The notes under the pieces: generated by a model
Database searches by the model: none
What the model was told of the DNA's origin: nothing
The model's input: only the letters and a program-made list of their open reading frames with translations
Assembly: GCA_022360595.1 (NCBI GenBank)
Contig: JAKSCN010000340.1
Location: forward strand, 1-15,457
Reading direction: 5' to 3'
DNA: 15,457 nt
DNA from: Chromatiales bacterium
Lineage (GTDB): Bacteria; Pseudomonadota; Gammaproteobacteria; Chromatiales; Chromatiaceae
Translations under genes and position numbers: made by a program
In this document: in pieces, positions 14,447 to 15,457 of the stretch
How the letters are laid out: the number at the start of each line of letters is the position of its first letter
Position numbering within the stretch: position 1 is the first letter of the stretch

Positions 14447-14926
14447 TTATCCAATCAACACAAACGACAACTGCAGCCCAATCCATGCATAGACGCCTGC
14501 GAGTATATCGTCCAACATAATGCCCAAACCACCACTCACTTTGCGATCCAGCCAATTAATCGGCCAGGGCTTTAAAATATCGAACAGGCGAAACAGGAGA
14601 AAACCGATAACGATCCATAACCAACCGGCCGGGGCATTGAACATCGTCAGCAGAAAACCGACCCACTCATCCCAGACGATACCACCGTGGTCATGTACAC
14701 CCAGATCATCAGAAGTGCGTTGACAGAGCCAGATGCCCATCACAAACATCAGCGCTAACAACAGAACATAGAAACCAGGTGATAGATCACTCACCAGCAG
14801 ATAAAGTGGAATCGCTGCCAATGTACCGAAAGTCCCGGGCGCTTTTGGCGCCGCCCCTGAACCCAATCCAAAAGCGAGCAGATGAACGGGATCTTTCCAA
14901 TTGAGTGTTGGCCGGGTACTACTCAT
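14447..14926 (-). CDS. pgpA: Phosphatidylglycerophosphatase A
   Basis: PgpA removes the phosphate from phosphatidylglycerophosphate at the inner membrane, giving phosphatidylglycerol. The 159-residue protein has the usual size and four hydrophobic segments. Conserved motifs visible are FGLGSGAAPKAPGTFGT (19-35), near-invariant in the family; DDLGVHDHGGIVWDEWVGF (73-91), with the acidic and histidine residues linked to magnesium and catalysis; and RLFDILKPWPINWLDRKV (113-130), followed by GGLGIMLDDILAG (132-144). The start at 14926 lies 2 bp after the thiL stop codon, the tight spacing expected in the nusB-thiL-pgpA cluster of gammaproteobacteria. The retropepsin-like gene follows 21 bp downstream. 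Confidence 0.97.
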   Translation of the reverse strand: MSSTRPTLNWKDPVHLLAFGLGSGAAPKAPGTFGTLAAIPLYLLVSDLSPGFYVLLLALMFVMGIWLCQRTSDDLGVHDHGGIVWDEWVGFLLTMFNAPAGWLWIVIGFLLFRLFDILKPWPINWLDRKVSGGLGIMLDDILAGVYAWIGLQLSFVLIG

Positions 14927-14928
14927 AA

Positions 14929-15457
14929 CTAAAAGTGCCTGTAACCTGTTGCTGCTATATCGACAGGTTGATGATGTCGATCAACACAGCGTATCTGGGA
15001 ACCTGCCTCAATCTCACCAATCAGTGTCACGGGCACATCCAGCCCCGCGACAGCAGCTTCGAACTGAGCCTGCCGCTGCCTGGGTACGGTCAGGCACAAC
15101 TCATAATCGTCACCGGAAGAGGTAACCATTTTCCAGTCACCTGTCTGCTGAAGATAAGCGCGCACTGCATCACTTAGCGCTATTTTCTCCAAGTCGACTC
15201 GGGCGCCGACCCCACTGGCTTCACAGATATGCCCCAGATCGGCCAACAGACCATCGGAGATATCGATGCCGCCGGTTGCGATACCCGCTACCGCCAAACC
15301 AACCTCAATACGGGGCTGAGGCAGCTCCAGACGAGACTGTACCGCTTCCAAGTACGGCACAGCCACACTGCTACCCTGCAAACCCGCCAGGGCTAATCCG
15401 GCATCACCCAGTGTGCCTGTGACGTAAATTAAATCACCTGCCCTGGCTTGGTCACGC
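14929..15457 (-). CDS. thiL: Thiamine-monophosphate kinase (partial, N-terminus outside window)
   Basis: ThiL phosphorylates thiamine monophosphate to thiamine pyrophosphate, the final step of cofactor synthesis, using ATP in the cytoplasm. Only the last 175 residues are inside the window; E. coli ThiL has 325, so roughly 150 are missing. The frame is open to the right edge. Visible motifs are GDLIYVTGTLGDAGLALAGL, the ATP-grasping region of the AIR-synthase fold; GIDISDGLLADLGHICEASG, a family signature with catalytic acidic residues; and VTSSGDDYELCLTVP. The stop codon at 14929-14931 is followed after 2 bp by the pgpA start, so translation is probably coupled. In related bacteria nusB lies just upstream of thiL. 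Confidence 0.97.
   Translation of the reverse strand, partial: RDQARAGDLIYVTGTLGDAGLALAGLQGSSVAVPYLEAVQSRLELPQPRIEVGLAVAGIATGGIDISDGLLADLGHICEASGVGARVDLEKIALSDAVRAYLQQTGDWKMVTSSGDDYELCLTVPRQRQAQFEAAVAGLDVPVTLIGEIEAGSQIRCVDRHHQPVDIAATGYRHF

Overview
This window is chromosomal DNA from a gammaproteobacterium. ParE aligns almost end to end with the E. coli protein. The xseB-ispA pair converges on a thiL-pgpA pair, as it does in E. coli. The large surface protein ends in an IPTL-type C-terminal sorting signal, which is common in environmental gammaproteobacteria such as sulfur oxidisers and Chromatiales-like lineages. The exact genus cannot be fixed from this sequence. Base composition looks even and moderately GC-rich, and I see no prophage, transposase, tRNA, rRNA or CRISPR array.

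Left part (1-7203): both topoisomerase IV subunits lie on the minus strand, about 3.4 kb apart. parC is cut by the window start and so lacks its C-terminus; parE is complete. Between them are a small membrane-anchored protein resembling the C-terminal module of BatD, a PAQR/hemolysin III-type membrane protein overlapping it by 20 bp, a plus-strand polytopic transporter-like protein, and a secreted CNP1-like protein that follows parE by 41 bp. The transporter and the CNP1-like gene converge with only 6 bp between them.

Middle (7204-9784): parE and xseB diverge. xseB (exonuclease VII small subunit) overlaps ispA (farnesyl diphosphate synthase) by 11 bp. A 352-bp non-coding stretch rich in inverted repeats follows, then folE2 (zinc-independent GTP cyclohydrolase I) and a strong intrinsic terminator. 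dxs, the usual gene after ispA, is absent here, and the repeat-rich stretch occupies its expected place.

Right part (9785-15457), all minus strand: a partial thiL, pgpA 2 bp downstream, a secreted retropepsin-like protein 21 bp after that, then a 276-bp spacer and a 1233-residue secreted multidomain protein. The last has seven 65-residue beta-propeller repeats, a GEVED-type domain, Ig-like domains, a choice-of-anchor U-like region and an IPTL-CTERM-like tail.

A short dispersed repeat, with core GCCTGTTAAYACTAA, occurs in at least four intergenic spots (2001-2021, 7290-7310, 8566-8591, 13643-13668). I found no clear new multi-gene system. The best leads are this repeat family, the 99-bp inverted-repeat element at the ispA/folE2 junction, the propeller/CTERM protein and the stand-alone BatD-like module.
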